DNA of 64,000 bases from Streptococcus mitis (GTDB taxonomy: Bacteria > Bacillota > Bacilli > Lactobacillales > Streptococcaceae). The notes beneath the pieces are model-generated. The model searched no databases. It saw only the letters and a program-made list of their open reading frames with translations, and had not been told where the DNA came from. Each line of letters starts with the position of its first letter. Position 1 is the first letter of the stretch. The stretch spans positions 45,965-109,964 of the forward strand of contig NZ_WIJK01000003.1 of NCBI RefSeq assembly GCF_009496285.1, in the 5' to 3' direction. Below are positions 1 through 8,574 of the stretch, piece after piece. A program made the translations under genes and the position numbers.

Positions 1-21
1 CAAAAAGAGAAAGGAAAGCTC

Positions 22-627
22 ATGCTAAAACTTATTGCTATTGTAGGAACTAACTCTAAACGTTCCACAAACCGCCAACTGCTTCAATATATGCAAAAAC
101 ACTTTGCTGATAAAGCAGAAATCGAATTGGTAGAAATTAAAGACCTACCAGTCTTCAACAAACCTGCAGATAAACTTATTCCTGCAGAAGCCTTGGAAAT
201 CGCTGCAAAAATCGAAGCAGCTGATGGTGTGATTATCGGTACTCCTGAATATGATCACTCAATTCCTGCCGTTCTTATGAGCGCTCTTGCTTGGATTTCT
301 TATGGAGTATTTCCACTCCTTAACAAACCAGTGATGATCACAGGCGCTTCATACGGTACACTCGGTTCTTCACGTGCTCAATTGCAACTCCGTCAAATCT
401 TGAATGCACCAGAAATTAAAGCAAATGTTCTCCCAGATGAGTTCTTGCTCTCTCATTCTCTTCAAGCATTCGATAAGAATGGTGACTTGGTAGATCTTGA
501 TGTCATCAAGAAATTAGATGCCATCTTTGATGACTTCCGTATCTTTGTTAAAGTGACTGAAAAATTGCGTAATGCACAAGAACTTCTTCGTAAAGATGCA
601 GAAGAATTTGACTGGGAAAATTTGTAA
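22..627 (+). CDS. NAD(P)H-dependent FMN reductase family protein
   Basis: A 201-residue flavodoxin-fold protein of the NADPH-dependent FMN reductase family, expected to reduce flavin in the cytoplasm using NAD(P)H. The N-terminus (LIAIVGTNSKRSTNRQLLQY) is the phosphate-binding strand-loop-helix, and GTPEYDHSIPAVLMSAL near residue 74 is the second flavin-binding loop typical of the family. A ribosome site (AAGGAAAG) sits just before the ATG. The next gene begins 17 bases later, encodes a related reductase and is surely co-transcribed; the two look like a tandem duplication, with aligned segments such as NKPVMI-GASY and SRAQ-LR-IL-AP. The physiological substrate (free flavin, quinone or azo compound) cannot be told from sequence. 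Confidence 0.9.
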   Translation: MLKLIAIVGTNSKRSTNRQLLQYMQKHFADKAEIELVEIKDLPVFNKPADKLIPAEALEIAAKIEAADGVIIGTPEYDHSIPAVLMSALAWISYGVFPLLNKPVMITGASYGTLGSSRAQLQLRQILNAPEIKANVLPDEFLLSHSLQAFDKNGDLVDLDVIKKLDAIFDDFRIFVKVTEKLRNAQELLRKDAEEFDWENL

Positions 628-644
628 GATAGGAGATCGAAAGA

Positions 645-1880
645 ATGAAATTTGTTGGACTTGTTGGATCAAACTACGACCAATCATATAACCGCAAACT
701 CTTGGAATTCATCCGTCGTAACTTCAAACTGAAATTTGAATTAGAAGTTCTTGAAATCGATGAAGTTCCAATGTTTAACCAAGACGAAAAATGGGACGAA
801 AGCTTCCAATTACGCCTTCTTTACAATAAAATTACTCGTGCTGATGGTGTGATTATTGCTACTCCTGAGCACAACCATACAATTTCTGCTTCACTCAAGT
901 CAGTTCTTGAATGGCTTTCATATGAAGTACATCCATTCGAAAACAAACCAGTGATGATCGTGGGTGCTTCTTACTACGACCAAGGAACTTCTCGTGCGCA
1001 AGTTCACCTTCGTAAGATTCTTGATGCTCCAGGGGTGAATGCCTACACATTACCAGGTAATGAATTCCTTCTTGGAAAAGCTAAAGAAGCTTTTGATGCT
1101 AACGGAAATATTATCAACGAAGGAACTGTTAAATTCCTTGAAACTTGCTTAGATAACTTTGTCAAATACGTGGGAGTCGTTTCTAAATTGAAAAAACCAA
1201 AACCAATTGATCCAGAAGACTTGGATTGTGGAAAACCAATCGCTACAACTATTACAGAAGTTGACCCTGATGATCCAGAATGGGTAGAAAAAGTTGCAGA
1301 AATTACAGGTGCTGTATCTGGGGATACATACGTTAAACTTGACCATGGTATCCTTACAGTTAACCAAATTGATATGTTCTTGAAAGCTATGCCATTTGAA
1401 TTGACATATGCTGACGATAACAACCAATTCCTATACTACAACAACGCTCACCAAGATCCAGATACCATGTTTGCTAAACGTGTACCATCTCAATCTGGTA
1501 GCCGTATGTCAACAGTTCACGGTTCACTACCACCAGCACGTATGAAAAATGTTGAGTGGGTTATTGGAACTCTTAGGAACGGTAACCAAGAATACGTACG
1601 TACAATTGTCCCAGGTTCACCTGCTGGTGTTATCAATACTCACAACTACCAAGCAATGTACTATCCTGATGGTTCATATGCTGGTATCAATGAAATTGTC
1701 TTTAACTTCCAACCATGGCTTGACTGGTACTTGAAAGAAACTGGTCAACGTTTGGTAGGAGGAAGCGGTCCGTTTGCTCCTGCTGGAGGCCACGGTGACG
1801 CAGATGCTACTTCTGGTGCTTCTGACTCAGCTGATGGCGGCCATGGAGATGCAGACGCTACTTCTGGTGCAAGTAACTAA
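645..1880 (+). CDS. NAD(P)H-dependent FMN reductase fused to a PAS-like C-terminal domain
   Basis: A 411-residue fusion. Residues 1-185 repeat the flavin reductase fold of the preceding gene (ATPEHNHTISASLKS, NKPVMIVGASY). Residues about 225-355 resemble the PAS_10/DUF438 sensor fold: ELTYADDNNQFLYYNN at its start, then STVHGSLPP, where DUF438 proteins have a CHPP motif, and YPDGSYAGINEIV at its end. This suggests a ligand- or redox-sensing module attached to the reductase, which is inference. The tail is low complexity: a 13-residue unit GGHGDADATSGAS occurs twice (about residues 381-393 and 398-410), rich in Gly, Asp and His. It is the second gene of a two-gene operon, and a BOX repeat abuts its stop codon. 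Confidence 0.88.
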   Translation: MKFVGLVGSNYDQSYNRKLLEFIRRNFKLKFELEVLEIDEVPMFNQDEKWDESFQLRLLYNKITRADGVIIATPEHNHTISASLKSVLEWLSYEVHPFENKPVMIVGASYYDQGTSRAQVHLRKILDAPGVNAYTLPGNEFLLGKAKEAFDANGNIINEGTVKFLETCLDNFVKYVGVVSKLKKPKPIDPEDLDCGKPIATTITEVDPDDPEWVEKVAEITGAVSGDTYVKLDHGILTVNQIDMFLKAMPFELTYADDNNQFLYYNNAHQDPDTMFAKRVPSQSGSRMSTVHGSLPPARMKNVEWVIGTLRNGNQEYVRTIVPGSPAGVINTHNYQAMYYPDGSYAGINEIVFNFQPWLDWYLKETGQRLVGGSGPFAPAGGHGDADATSGASDSADGGHGDADATSGASN

Positions 1881-2030
1881 TACTCAATGAAAATCAAAGA
1901 GCAAACTAGGAAGATAGCCGCAGGTTGCTCAAAGTACTGCTTTGAGGTTGTAGATAGAACTGACGAAGTCAGTAACATATATACGGCAAGGTGAAGCTGA
2001 CGTGGTTTGAAGAGATTTTCGATGAGTATA
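1880..2030 (-). repeat. BOX element (boxA-boxB-boxC, one boxB)
   Basis: A BOX repeat of the pneumococcus/mitis type, recognised by the boxA core matching the standard BOX primer region (CGGCAAGG-GAAGCTGACG near 1983) and by the boxC end (TACTCAATGAAAATCAAAG at 1881). It reads boxA to boxC on the minus strand and holds a single boxB. It begins at the stop codon of the PAS-fused reductase, between that gene and its terminator, so it lies in the 3' part of the transcript. Confidence 0.9.
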
Positions 2031-2042
2031 AAATTTAATACT

Positions 2043-2066
2043 AAAGGAACCTCTTTAGGTTCCTTT
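2043..2066 (+). terminator. Rho-independent terminator of the reductase operon
   Basis: A 9-bp perfect stem (AAAGGAACC / GGTTCCTTT) with a 6-base loop is followed by a T run. It lies just after the BOX repeat. Confidence 0.85.
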
Positions 2067-2075
2067 TTTTAAAAC

Positions 2076-2108
2076 AAAAACTCGGTTAGATTTTACTAAC
2101 CGAGTTTT
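2076..2108 (-). terminator. Terminator of the DUF896 gene
   Basis: The 13-bp stem AAAACTCGGTTAG / CTAACCGAGTTTT with a 6-base loop lies 14 bases past the DUF896 stop. On the minus strand it is followed by a T-rich stretch; it may also work on the plus strand. Confidence 0.85.
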
Positions 2109-2121
2109 CTATATCTCAAAA

Positions 2122-2379
2122 TTATGAATTTGGATCGTCAAGACTACGACCATGCAAGCCTTTTTCACGTTGTACCTGACGAAGTTTCTCAGGAGTCACA
2201 TCATTTCCATCTTCATCTACGATTTTGATTCCTTCAATGTGATGACGAACTGAACGACGATAGCCTTCGATATATTCCTCACGAAGTTTAGCTTGTTCTA
2301 CTTTTTCTTCTGCAGTCAAGCCTTCTGTTTTTTTCTTTTTCGCAAGCTCATTAATACGAGCGATTTTTTCTGGTGTCAT
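2122..2379 (-). CDS. DUF896 (UPF0291, YnzC-like) protein
   Basis: An 85-residue, highly charged, helical protein of the DUF896/UPF0291 family, whose best-known member is Bacillus YnzC. The N-terminal [17 protein letters not shown] followed by [18 protein letters not shown] is the family hallmark (a helical hairpin). The family's role is not settled. It follows glyS by 30 bases on the same strand and has its own terminator just downstream, so it is probably the last gene of the glyQ-glyS transcript. Confidence 0.9.
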   Translation of the reverse strand: MTPEKIARINELAKKKKTEGLTAEEKVEQAKLREEYIEGYRRSVRHHIEGIKIVDEDGNDVTPEKLRQVQREKGLHGRSLDDPNS

Positions 2380-2408
2380 ATTTGGACCTCCAATCTACTT
2401 TTTAATTT

Positions 2409-4445
2409 CTATTTTGTATTAAGAAGATTAAAAGCAGCGACTGTTTTCGCTTTATTCACAAGTTCAGTTAGAATAGCTAGACGATTATTCTTAACATCAA
2501 CATCCTCTGCCATAACCATAGTATTGTCAAAGAATGCATCAATAACAGGACTAAGAGCAAATAACTGCGTTAATTTATCACTAGCTGAACCTTTCAATTC
2601 TAGATTTTCTACTGCTTGAGCTAGTTCTTTTTCCTGTTCATTTTCAAAGAGACTAGTATCAACTTTGACTGAACCTTCTGCTTTTTCCGCTAGGTTAAAA
2701 GCACGAGATAAGGATTCAACAGCTGGTTTGTAGTCACTATTTAGAGATGCTTCTTTCAGTGCTTCTGCTGCTTCAATCATATCTGCAACAACAAAGTTTG
2801 AACTTGCAAGAACAGCCTCTTTAATATCTTTTGCAGTAGACCCCATCATCTTATCAACACGAGCTTTGATGAAGTTAAGCACTTCTTCTTGATTATCGTA
2901 AGTTAGACTATCAAATGATAAAGCATAAAGGCTAGCAATCAATTCGTCCATTGGAATATTCCAGCCGAAGTCTTCCAAGATACGGACAATCCCTTGTGTT
3001 GCACGACGAAGAGCATAAGGGTCATTTGAACCAGATGGAATCAAGCCAACAGAGAAGAAGGACAAAAGAGTATCCAATTTATCAGCTAGTGCAAGGATAG
3101 CTCCGACTTTAGACTCAGGAAGAGCACCATCTGCAGAATCTGGAAGGTAGTGTTCACGGATAGCTTGTGCCACTGTAGCATTCTCACCTGCAAGAAGAGC
3201 ATATTTCTCACCCATGATCCCTTGAAGCTCATCAAATTCACCAACCATACCAGTCAAGAGGTCAAACTTATAAATAGCTGCAGCACGAGCAAGGTCAACA
3301 GTTTCATCTACCGATAAACCTGCTTTTTCCGCCAAAAGGATAGCAATTTGTCCGGTACGAATCATGTGCTCACGAAGTGAACCAATCTTTTCATGGAAGG
3401 TTACGTGTGATAATTTAGCTACAAGATCTTCAATCTTGAGTTTTTGGTCTTCACGCCAGAAGAATTCACCATCTTCAAGACGTGCCACCAAGACTTTCTC
3501 ATTTCCTCGGATGACATTATCCAGATACTCTGCATTTCCGTTACGAACAGAAATAAAGTTTGGTTTTAGATTTCCGTCAATGTCACGTACTACAAAGTAG
3601 CGTTGGTGAGTTTCCATTGAAGTGACCAAGACTTCTTCTGGAACCTCTAGGTACTTAGGATCAAAATTCCCCATGAAGGCAGTTGGATATTCAACCAAAT
3701 TCAAAACTTCATTCAAGAGTCCTTCATCAATTTGTACCTGTACACCTTCTGCAGCTTCGATAGCCTTAATTTGCTCACGAATCATATTTTCGCGTTCAAT
3801 GCTATCTGCAATAACATAAACTTTGCGCAGGTCTTCTTCATAGCTGTCAGCATGCTGAATTTCTACTTCGTGACCAAGGAAACGATGTCCACGGCTAACT
3901 CTTCCTGAATGAATATCTAAGAAATCCATATCGAGTGCCACATCATCCAAAAGAACTGTCAACGTATGGACTGGACGGATATATTCAAAGGTATTGTTTG
4001 CCCAGTGCATACTTACTGGGAAGCTTAAGCTAGCCAATACTTCTGGAATTCCAGTCAAAACTTCCTCAGCTGGTTTTCCAGCTTCATGCTTAGTTACGTA
4101 GACATATTCTTCACCTTTGATTTCACGGAATTCGATATCATCTACAGTCAAGCCTTTACCACGGACAAACCCTTGCGCTGCTTTAGAGAAATTTCCTTCT
4201 GCATCCAAAGCAATTTTTTTAGAAGGTCCTTTAAAATCTTCAGTCAAATCCGTTTGTTGGTCTGCTAAGCCAAGTACGCGAACAGCCAAACGACGTGGAG
4301 TTGAAAAAGTTTGAATTCCTTCGTATGAAAGGCGGTTATTATCCAAAAAGGCTGCCATTTTTTCACCTAGTTGTTTTTCACTTGGTGTGACAACGTAGGC
4401 TGGTAACTCTTCGAGTCCTAGTTCTACTAATAAATTTTTTGCCAT
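2409..4445 (-). CDS. glyS: Glycine--tRNA ligase beta subunit
   Basis: The beta chain of the bacterial alpha2beta2 glycyl-tRNA synthetase, needed with GlyQ to charge tRNA-Gly. It is about 678 residues, the normal size. The N-terminal [17 protein letters not shown] is the family signature. I chose the ATG at 4445 because AAAGGA lies just upstream and the protein then begins [10 protein letters not shown] as in relatives; an earlier in-frame start adds 13 poorly conserved residues. It is unusually separated from glyQ by about 280 bases of structured sequence. Expression should be controlled by the glycine T-box upstream of glyQ. Confidence 0.96.
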   Translation of the reverse strand: MAKNLLVELGLEELPAYVVTPSEKQLGEKMAAFLDNNRLSYEGIQTFSTPRRLAVRVLGLADQQTDLTEDFKGPSKKIALDAEGNFSKAAQGFVRGKGLTVDDIEFREIKGEEYVYVTKHEAGKPAEEVLTGIPEVLASLSFPVSMHWANNTFEYIRPVHTLTVLLDDVALDMDFLDIHSGRVSRGHRFLGHEVEIQHADSYEEDLRKVYVIADSIERENMIREQIKAIEAAEGVQVQIDEGLLNEVLNLVEYPTAFMGNFDPKYLEVPEEVLVTSMETHQRYFVVRDIDGNLKPNFISVRNGNAEYLDNVIRGNEKVLVARLEDGEFFWREDQKLKIEDLVAKLSHVTFHEKIGSLREHMIRTGQIAILLAEKAGLSVDETVDLARAAAIYKFDLLTGMVGEFDELQGIMGEKYALLAGENATVAQAIREHYLPDSADGALPESKVGAILALADKLDTLLSFFSVGLIPSGSNDPYALRRATQGIVRILEDFGWNIPMDELIASLYALSFDSLTYDNQEEVLNFIKARVDKMMGSTAKDIKEAVLASSNFVVADMIEAAEALKEASLNSDYKPAVESLSRAFNLAEKAEGSVKVDTSLFENEQEKELAQAVENLELKGSASDKLTQLFALSPVIDAFFDNTMVMAEDVDVKNNRLAILTELVNKAKTVAAFNLLNTK

Positions 4446-4727
4446 GTTTTTTCCTTTACAAAATTTCTTCTTTTTGATAGTCACCTTAGGTACTGGGGAC
4501 GTTGCTAACTAACTTTGTGAGTCTGTGGGGAAATCTTCTGTCTTCTTGACAAAGATTTCCAACAGTCTCATCAAAGTGGATTTAGCCAACTGATTTTTGA
4601 ACCTAAAGTTTCAAAAATCCCCAGATAGCAGTACGGCGGTGCCTATCCCTTTAGCAAGTCTTCGACTTGCCTCTGAGTGCCATACGGGCTCACTTTGTTC
4701 GCCCTTTTTCTATTCTTGTAACTGTTT
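4446..4727. other. Structured spacer between glyQ and glyS
   Basis: No convincing gene is seen here. Several hairpins are: GCAAGTC-TTC-GACTTGC near 4646, GATTTTTGAA / TTCAAAAATC near 4590-4620, GGAAATCTT / AAGATTTCC near 4530-4560, and GGGC / GCCC around 4687-4705. None is followed by a clear T run on the minus strand, so transcription probably continues into glyS. It looks like an inserted intergenic repeat that has left the operon intact. I could not assign it to BOX or RUP. Confidence 0.5.
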
Positions 4728-5645
4728 TTATTCTTCCTCTTCTGCTAGGAGTTTGGCGCGTGTAGCTTCGTCAAGAAGTGGGTAACCAAGTTTCTTGCGT
4801 TCAGCTACGAATGTTTTAGCTACGACACGGGCTAAGTTACGAATACGTGCGATATAACCAGCACGTTCTGTAACGGATACTGCTCCACGAGCATCAAGCA
4901 AGTTGAAGGTATGTGAACATTTCAAAACGTAGTCATAGGCTGGGTGAACAAGACCCAATTCCAAGGCACGCCCAGCTTCTTTTTCAAACTTTTCAAAGTT
5001 TTCAAGAAGCATATCTTGGTCAGAAACTTCAAAACTGTATTTTGAATGCTCGTATTCTGGTTGAAGGAAGATTTCTCCATATTTAACACCTGGAGCCCAC
5101 TCAATATCGTAAACAGAATCTACTTCTTGGATGTAAGAAGCTAAACGCTCTAAACCATAAGTAACTTCAGCGGTAACAGGTCCAGTTGCCAAACCACCGA
5201 CTTGTTGGAAGTAAGTGAACTGAGTGATTTCCATACCATCAAGCCACACTTCCCATCCAAGACCAGCTGAACCAGTTGATGGGTTTTCCCAGTTATCTTC
5301 AACGAAACGAATATCGTGTTCCAAAGGATTGATTCCCAATTTTTCCAATGACTCAAGGTAGAGCTCTTGGATGTTTGAAGGTGATGGTTTCATAACCACT
5401 TGGAATTGATGGTGTTGGTAAAGACGGTTTGGATTTTCCCCGTAACGACCGTCTGCTGGACGACGTGATGGCTCAACATAAGCTGCATTCCATGGCTCAG
5501 GACCGATAGCACGAAGGAAAGTGTAAGGACTCATAGTTCCCGCACCTTTTTCATTATCATAAGCCTGCATCAGCATACAACCCTGATCATTCCAGTATTG
5601 TTGCAAAGTCAAGATAATCTCTTGAAAGGTTAGTTTTTTAGACAT
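4728..5645 (-). CDS. glyQ: Glycine--tRNA ligase alpha subunit
   Basis: The 305-residue catalytic alpha subunit of the two-subunit glycyl-tRNA synthetase. [19 protein letters not shown] at the N-terminus and [15 protein letters not shown] class II motifs ([17 protein letters not shown]) are diagnostic. It is first in the glyQ-glyS-DUF896 transcript. The true ATG at 5645 has AAGGAG upstream. A second, degenerate copy of this ribosome site and start lies about 170 bases further upstream, across an inserted structured segment. Regulation is by the T-box leader at about 5845-6045. Confidence 0.97.
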   Translation of the reverse strand: MSKKLTFQEIILTLQQYWNDQGCMLMQAYDNEKGAGTMSPYTFLRAIGPEPWNAAYVEPSRRPADGRYGENPNRLYQHHQFQVVMKPSPSNIQELYLESLEKLGINPLEHDIRFVEDNWENPSTGSAGLGWEVWLDGMEITQFTYFQQVGGLATGPVTAEVTYGLERLASYIQEVDSVYDIEWAPGVKYGEIFLQPEYEHSKYSFEVSDQDMLLENFEKFEKEAGRALELGLVHPAYDYVLKCSHTFNLLDARGAVSVTERAGYIARIRNLARVVAKTFVAERKKLGYPLLDEATRAKLLAEEEE

Positions 5646-5840
5646 TATTTACTCCTTTATTATAAATTATTGCGACATGAGTCTGCCTCGTCGATTATAC
5701 GAGGCAAGACGAGTTAGTACTGCGTCTAGCTCAGGCACCCTAGTGCTGAGCGTGGGGCAGTCCGACTGTAAGGAGGTCTCTGCCACTGACGCAGTGGAAA
5801 GTCAATTTTTTAGACATGTTTTACTCCTTATTCATAAAGT
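5646..5840 (-). repeat. Structured insertion flanked by a duplicated glyQ start region
   Basis: Two related stretches of about 43 bases (5623-5665 and 5797-5840) both contain a ribosome site and the first codons of glyQ (M-S-K-K-L-T-F). Between them is a hairpin-rich segment: GCCTCGT / ACGAGGC near 5683-5703, GCTCAG / CTGAGC near 5728-5751, CCACTG / CAGTGG near 5783-5797. The layout suggests a small element or duplication event placed between the T-box terminator and glyQ. The element is not named. Confidence 0.7.
5740..5817 (-). other. Short ORF from the duplicated glyQ start
   Basis: From the upstream ATG (5817) with its AAGGAG site, 25 codons can be read: the first seven (MSKKLTF) match glyQ, the rest comes from the inserted segment, and it ends with TAG at 5742-5740. 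If transcription passes the T-box, ribosomes would meet this start before the real glyQ start. It is a relic or an upstream ORF, not a recognised gene. Confidence 0.55.
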
Positions 5841-5844
5841 TTCT

Positions 5845-6045
5845 TATGACTCAGGATACAAAAAGAACCGTGTCTCTGCTCCTAAGTCAAGTGACCTAGG
5901 GGCGTCAAAAACGCGGTTCCACCCTAATTTATTACTTCATTATCTTTATTAAAATACCAAAAGCGCCACACTCATCTCTCAATCACCTGACTCTCACTAT
6001 CACAGGCTCGCTTGGGATTTACTGATAAGATATTCTTTCTTGTTG
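5845..6045 (-). promoter_or_regulatory. Glycine T-box riboswitch leader of glyQS
   Basis: The minus strand carries the conserved T-box AGGGTGGAACCGCG (5925-5912). The following terminator pairs GAACCGCGT with ACACGGTTC and ends in TTTTT (about 5919-5861). A probable specifier GGC (Gly) sits at 5967-5965 on the 3' side of stem I. Uncharged tRNA-Gly should favour the antiterminator and allow glyQS transcription. The T-box is certain; the exact leader limits and the specifier position are estimates. Confidence 0.92.
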
Positions 6046-6156
6046 TCTATTATATCAAAAAGGAATTGAAAAGTAAAATTATTTTATCACTAGTCCTATA
6101 TATTTCTTAGCCAAATTAATTTAACTGCCCCTTTTATGTCCCTTTTTGAACAAAAA

Positions 6157-6187
6157 GAAAAACCACTAATCCTAAGACTAGCGGTTT
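6157..6187 (-). terminator. Terminator after rplL
   Basis: On the minus strand AAACCGCTAGTC pairs imperfectly with GATTAGTGGTTT, followed by a T-rich tract, about 40 bases past the rplL stop. Confidence 0.75.
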
Positions 6188-6222
6188 AATCATGTTTTTA
6201 AGCTACGAATGTAGTTGCTCTA

Positions 6223-6588
6223 TTATTTAAGAGTAACTGAAGCTCCAGCTTCTTCCAATTTAGCTTTGATTTCTTCAGCTTCTGCAGCTGCAACGCCTTC
6301 TTTGATGACACCTGGTGCACCATCAACAAGTTCTTTAGCTTCTTTAAGACCAAGACCTGTGATTTCACGTACAACTTTGATAACGCCGACTTTCTTGTCG
6401 CCTGCAGCTGTCAATTCAACGTCAAATGAATCTTTAGCAGCTTCTTCAGCACCACCAGCAGCAGCTACAGCTACAGGAGCAGCTGCAGTTACACCAAATT
6501 CTTCTTCGATAGCTTTTACAAGGTCGTTCAATTCAAGGATTGAAGCTTCTTTAATTTCAGCAATAATGTTTTCAATGTTCAATGCCAT
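6223..6588 (-). CDS. rplL: 50S ribosomal protein L7/L12
   Basis: The 121-residue stalk protein of the large ribosomal subunit, which recruits translation factors. Layout is standard: N-terminal dimerisation helices ([16 protein letters not shown]), an Ala/Gly-rich hinge (about residues 35-50), and the C-terminal domain with [17 protein letters not shown]. The ATG at 6588 is preceded by GGAGG at good spacing, so a slightly longer reading is rejected. It follows rplJ by 73 bases in the usual rplJ-rplL order and shares its promoter and autoregulatory leader. Confidence 0.98.
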   Translation of the reverse strand: MALNIENIIAEIKEASILELNDLVKAIEEEFGVTAAAPVAVAAAGGAEEAAKDSFDVELTAAGDKKVGVIKVVREITGLGLKEAKELVDGAPGVIKEGVAAAEAEEIKAKLEEAGASVTLK

Positions 6589-6661
6589 TGTTATTTCCTC
6601 CAAATAAGTTTATATTTTATGTTTATATTTTTGTAGCTAGGCTACGCTGCGTAGCTTAAGA

Positions 6662-7162
6662 TTAAGCTGCGTCTTCTTTGTTGTCTGCAACCGCTTTGAC
6701 TGCAAGAGCAACGTTGCGCACTGGCGCTTGAAGTACAGAAAGGAGCATAGAAAGAAGTCCTTCGCGGTTTGGAAGAGTTGCAAGAGCAACGATTTCTTCT
6801 TTTGATGCGACAGCGCCTTCGATTGCACCACCTTTGATTTCAAGTGCGTCAGCGTTTTTAGCAAAGTCGTTCAAGATTTTCGCTGGAGCGATAACATCTT
6901 CGTTAGAAAATGCTACAGCAGATGGTCCAACAAATACAGATGCAAGTTCTGCAAGTCCAGCTTTTTCAGCTGCACGACGTAAGATTGAGTTTTTAATAAC
7001 TTTGTACTCAACTTCGCTTCCACGAAGCTCACGACGAAGAACTGTATCTTGTTCAACTGTCAAACCACGAGCGTCTACAACGACGATTGATGCAGCAGCT
7101 TTCATTTTTTCAGCTACTACGTCAACTAGTTCCGCTTTTTTAGCAATAATTGCTTCACTCAT
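6662..7162 (-). CDS. rplJ: 50S ribosomal protein L10
   Basis: The 166-residue L10 protein, which anchors the L7/L12 stalk to 23S rRNA and represses its own operon. It starts [13 protein letters not shown] at the ATG at 7162, behind a strong GGAGGTG. The reading frame stays open upstream, but that part overlaps the RNA leader and is not coding. [19 protein letters not shown] is typical L10. The C-terminal helix, where L7/L12 binds, is Ala-rich. Confidence 0.98.
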   Translation of the reverse strand: MSEAIIAKKAELVDVVAEKMKAAASIVVVDARGLTVEQDTVLRRELRGSEVEYKVIKNSILRRAAEKAGLAELASVFVGPSAVAFSNEDVIAPAKILNDFAKNADALEIKGGAIEGAVASKEEIVALATLPNREGLLSMLLSVLQAPVRNVALAVKAVADNKEDAA

Positions 7163-7184
7163 TAGTGTGTTCACCTCCGTAATT

Positions 7185-7335
7185 ATTTTGCTTGGGGAAT
7201 TTTTCCAAAAGAAAAACGCGCCCAAACCTAGACACGAAAGTACAATACGCTTCTTTTTACATGATACGTTTTGTCCTCGGTAGGATATTTATGAGTCGAA
7301 CTCCCCTACTGTCTTAGGCAGTTTTTTCAAACCGT
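7185..7335 (-). promoter_or_regulatory. L10 ribosomal protein leader (rplJL autoregulation)
   Basis: The 170-base untranslated region before rplJ is structured and contains the CTACCGAGGACA-type sequence seen in Firmicute L10 leaders. Such leaders bind the L10(L12)4 complex and reduce rplJL expression when it is in excess. Assignment rests on position and these conserved bases; no folding was computed. Confidence 0.7.
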
Positions 7336-7340
7336 TATTA

Positions 7341-7369
7341 AGTATAACATACTACTTTGATTAGTGCAA
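7341..7369 (-). promoter_or_regulatory. Promoter of rplJL
   Basis: On the minus strand TTGCAC (7369-7364) and TATACT (7346-7341) are 17 bases apart. The start point would give an L10 leader of about 170 bases. Confidence 0.75.
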
Positions 7370-7452
7370 GAGTTTTTTGCTTATTTTTTAAAATTTTTAT
7401 TTATTCTTTAATCTCATTTATAGATAATCTCATCAAAAATCAATTTTAGTTC

Positions 7453-7499
7453 TTGACTTGTTTGATTTTTTATTGTACTATACAACTGTATATACAGTT
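7453..7499 (+). promoter_or_regulatory. niaX promoter with NiaR-type palindromic operator
   Basis: TTGACT (7453-7458) and TACTAT (7476-7481) are spaced by 17 bases. Immediately after the -10 lies the perfect 16-base palindrome AACTGTATATACAGTT (7484-7499), covering the transcription start. A repressor bound there would block transcription, and the operon itself encodes NiaR, so niacin-responsive autoregulation is the obvious reading. Confidence 0.8.
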
Positions 7500-7512
7500 A
7501 AAAGGAGTTATT

Positions 7513-8040
7513 ATGAATACACAAAAGAAAACACAATTCATGACCTTAACCGCATTGCTAACTGCTATCGCTATTTTGATTCCTTTGGTGATGCCCTTTA
7601 AAATTGTCATTCCTCCTGCTTCCTACACTTTAGGAAGTCACGTTGCTATTTTTATCGCTATGTTTCTCTCTCCCTGGATGGCTATCTTTGTTATTATAGC
7701 TTCTAGTTTAGGATTTCTCATGGCTGGGTATCCGATTGTTATCGTACTTCGTGCCTTTTCCCATATCTTTTTTGGAAGTCTGGGTGCTTTCTATCTTCAA
7801 AAACATCCTCAAACCTTGGACAATAAGAAATCTTCATTGATTTTTAACTTTGTACTTGGTTTGGTTCATGCTATTGCTGAAGTTTTGGCTTGTGTGATTT
7901 TTTATGCTAGTACTGGAACTGACTTAAAAAATATGTTCTATGTCTTGTTTGTATTAGTTGGATTTGGTACTATTATCCATAGCATGGTAGACTATTACTT
8001 AGCATTGGCTGTTTATAAAGCATTGAGAAAACGCCGTTAA
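7513..8040 (+). CDS. niaX: Niacin ECF transporter S component NiaX
   Basis: A 175-residue integral membrane protein with about five to six helices, the substrate-capturing S component of an energy-coupling-factor transporter for niacin. It should work with the shared EcfAA'T module encoded elsewhere. The start at 7513 follows AAAGGAG; an upstream in-frame start would lie in the promoter. Identity rests on NiaX-like features (TLTALLTAIAILIPLVMPFK, the N-terminal membrane segment) and on its neighbour niaR and the operator between promoter and gene. Confidence 0.82.
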   Translation: MNTQKKTQFMTLTALLTAIAILIPLVMPFKIVIPPASYTLGSHVAIFIAMFLSPWMAIFVIIASSLGFLMAGYPIVIVLRAFSHIFFGSLGAFYLQKHPQTLDNKKSSLIFNFVLGLVHAIAEVLACVIFYASTGTDLKNMFYVLFVLVGFGTIIHSMVDYYLALAVYKALRKRR

Positions 8041-8058
8041 GCGTTAAGAGAGAAGAAT

Positions 8059-8574
8059 ATGACAAAAAATCGAAAAGAAGCCCTTCTACAACTCTTAGAA
8101 AAAGCTCAAAAACCTCTAAACGGAAAAAGCTTAGCAGAACATTTTCATGTCACTCGCCAGATTATCGTTCAGGACATTGCAGTTCTTCGTGCAGACGGTG
8201 CTCCTATCTTATCAACCAATCGTGGCTATATTTATAAAGAAAGCAAGACCAATCCGTATGTTCACAAACTGTTTAAAGTTAAGCACGAGATGGAAGAAAT
8301 TGGTCAAGAACTTCTAGCTATCGTCGATAATGGGGGACGTGTTCAGAATACCTTGATTGATCATCCTGTCTACGGAGAAATTGAAACCTTGCTCAAACTC
8401 TCTTGTCGTCGGGACGTTCAGCATTTTTTAGAGCAAGTCGAACGGTCTGACTTTAGACCACTTTCTGAATTAACAGATGGCGTCCATTATCACCTAGTCG
8501 AAGCTGAAAATGAACAAGACCTCCTCTATATCGAGAAGGCCTTGGATAAGTTTGGTTATTTAGTAAAGGATTAG
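8059..8574 (+). CDS. niaR: Niacin-responsive transcriptional repressor NiaR
   Basis: A 171-residue repressor with an N-terminal winged helix (residues about 5-60, SLAEHFHVTRQIIVQDIAVL) and a C-terminal 3H domain named for three conserved histidines: VHKLFK, DHPVYGEI and DGVHYHL are visible. NiaR family members bind niacin and repress NAD-precursor uptake and synthesis genes. It sits 18 bases after niaX and very likely represses the operon at the palindrome upstream. Its stop overlaps the stop of the convergent mutX by four bases, with no terminator between. Confidence 0.92.
   Translation: MTKNRKEALLQLLEKAQKPLNGKSLAEHFHVTRQIIVQDIAVLRADGAPILSTNRGYIYKESKTNPYVHKLFKVKHEMEEIGQELLAIVDNGGRVQNTLIDHPVYGEIETLLKLSCRRDVQHFLEQVERSDFRPLSELTDGVHYHLVEAENEQDLLYIEKALDKFGYLVKD

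Noticed and set aside
5677..5952. 91-codon plus-strand ORF
   Set aside because: It crosses the glyQS T-box terminator and core on the opposite strand; the RNA elements explain the sequence.
6215..7283. Long plus-strand ORFs opposite rplL and rplJ
   Set aside because: Mirror frames produced by the Ala/Ser-rich codon use of the ribosomal protein genes.
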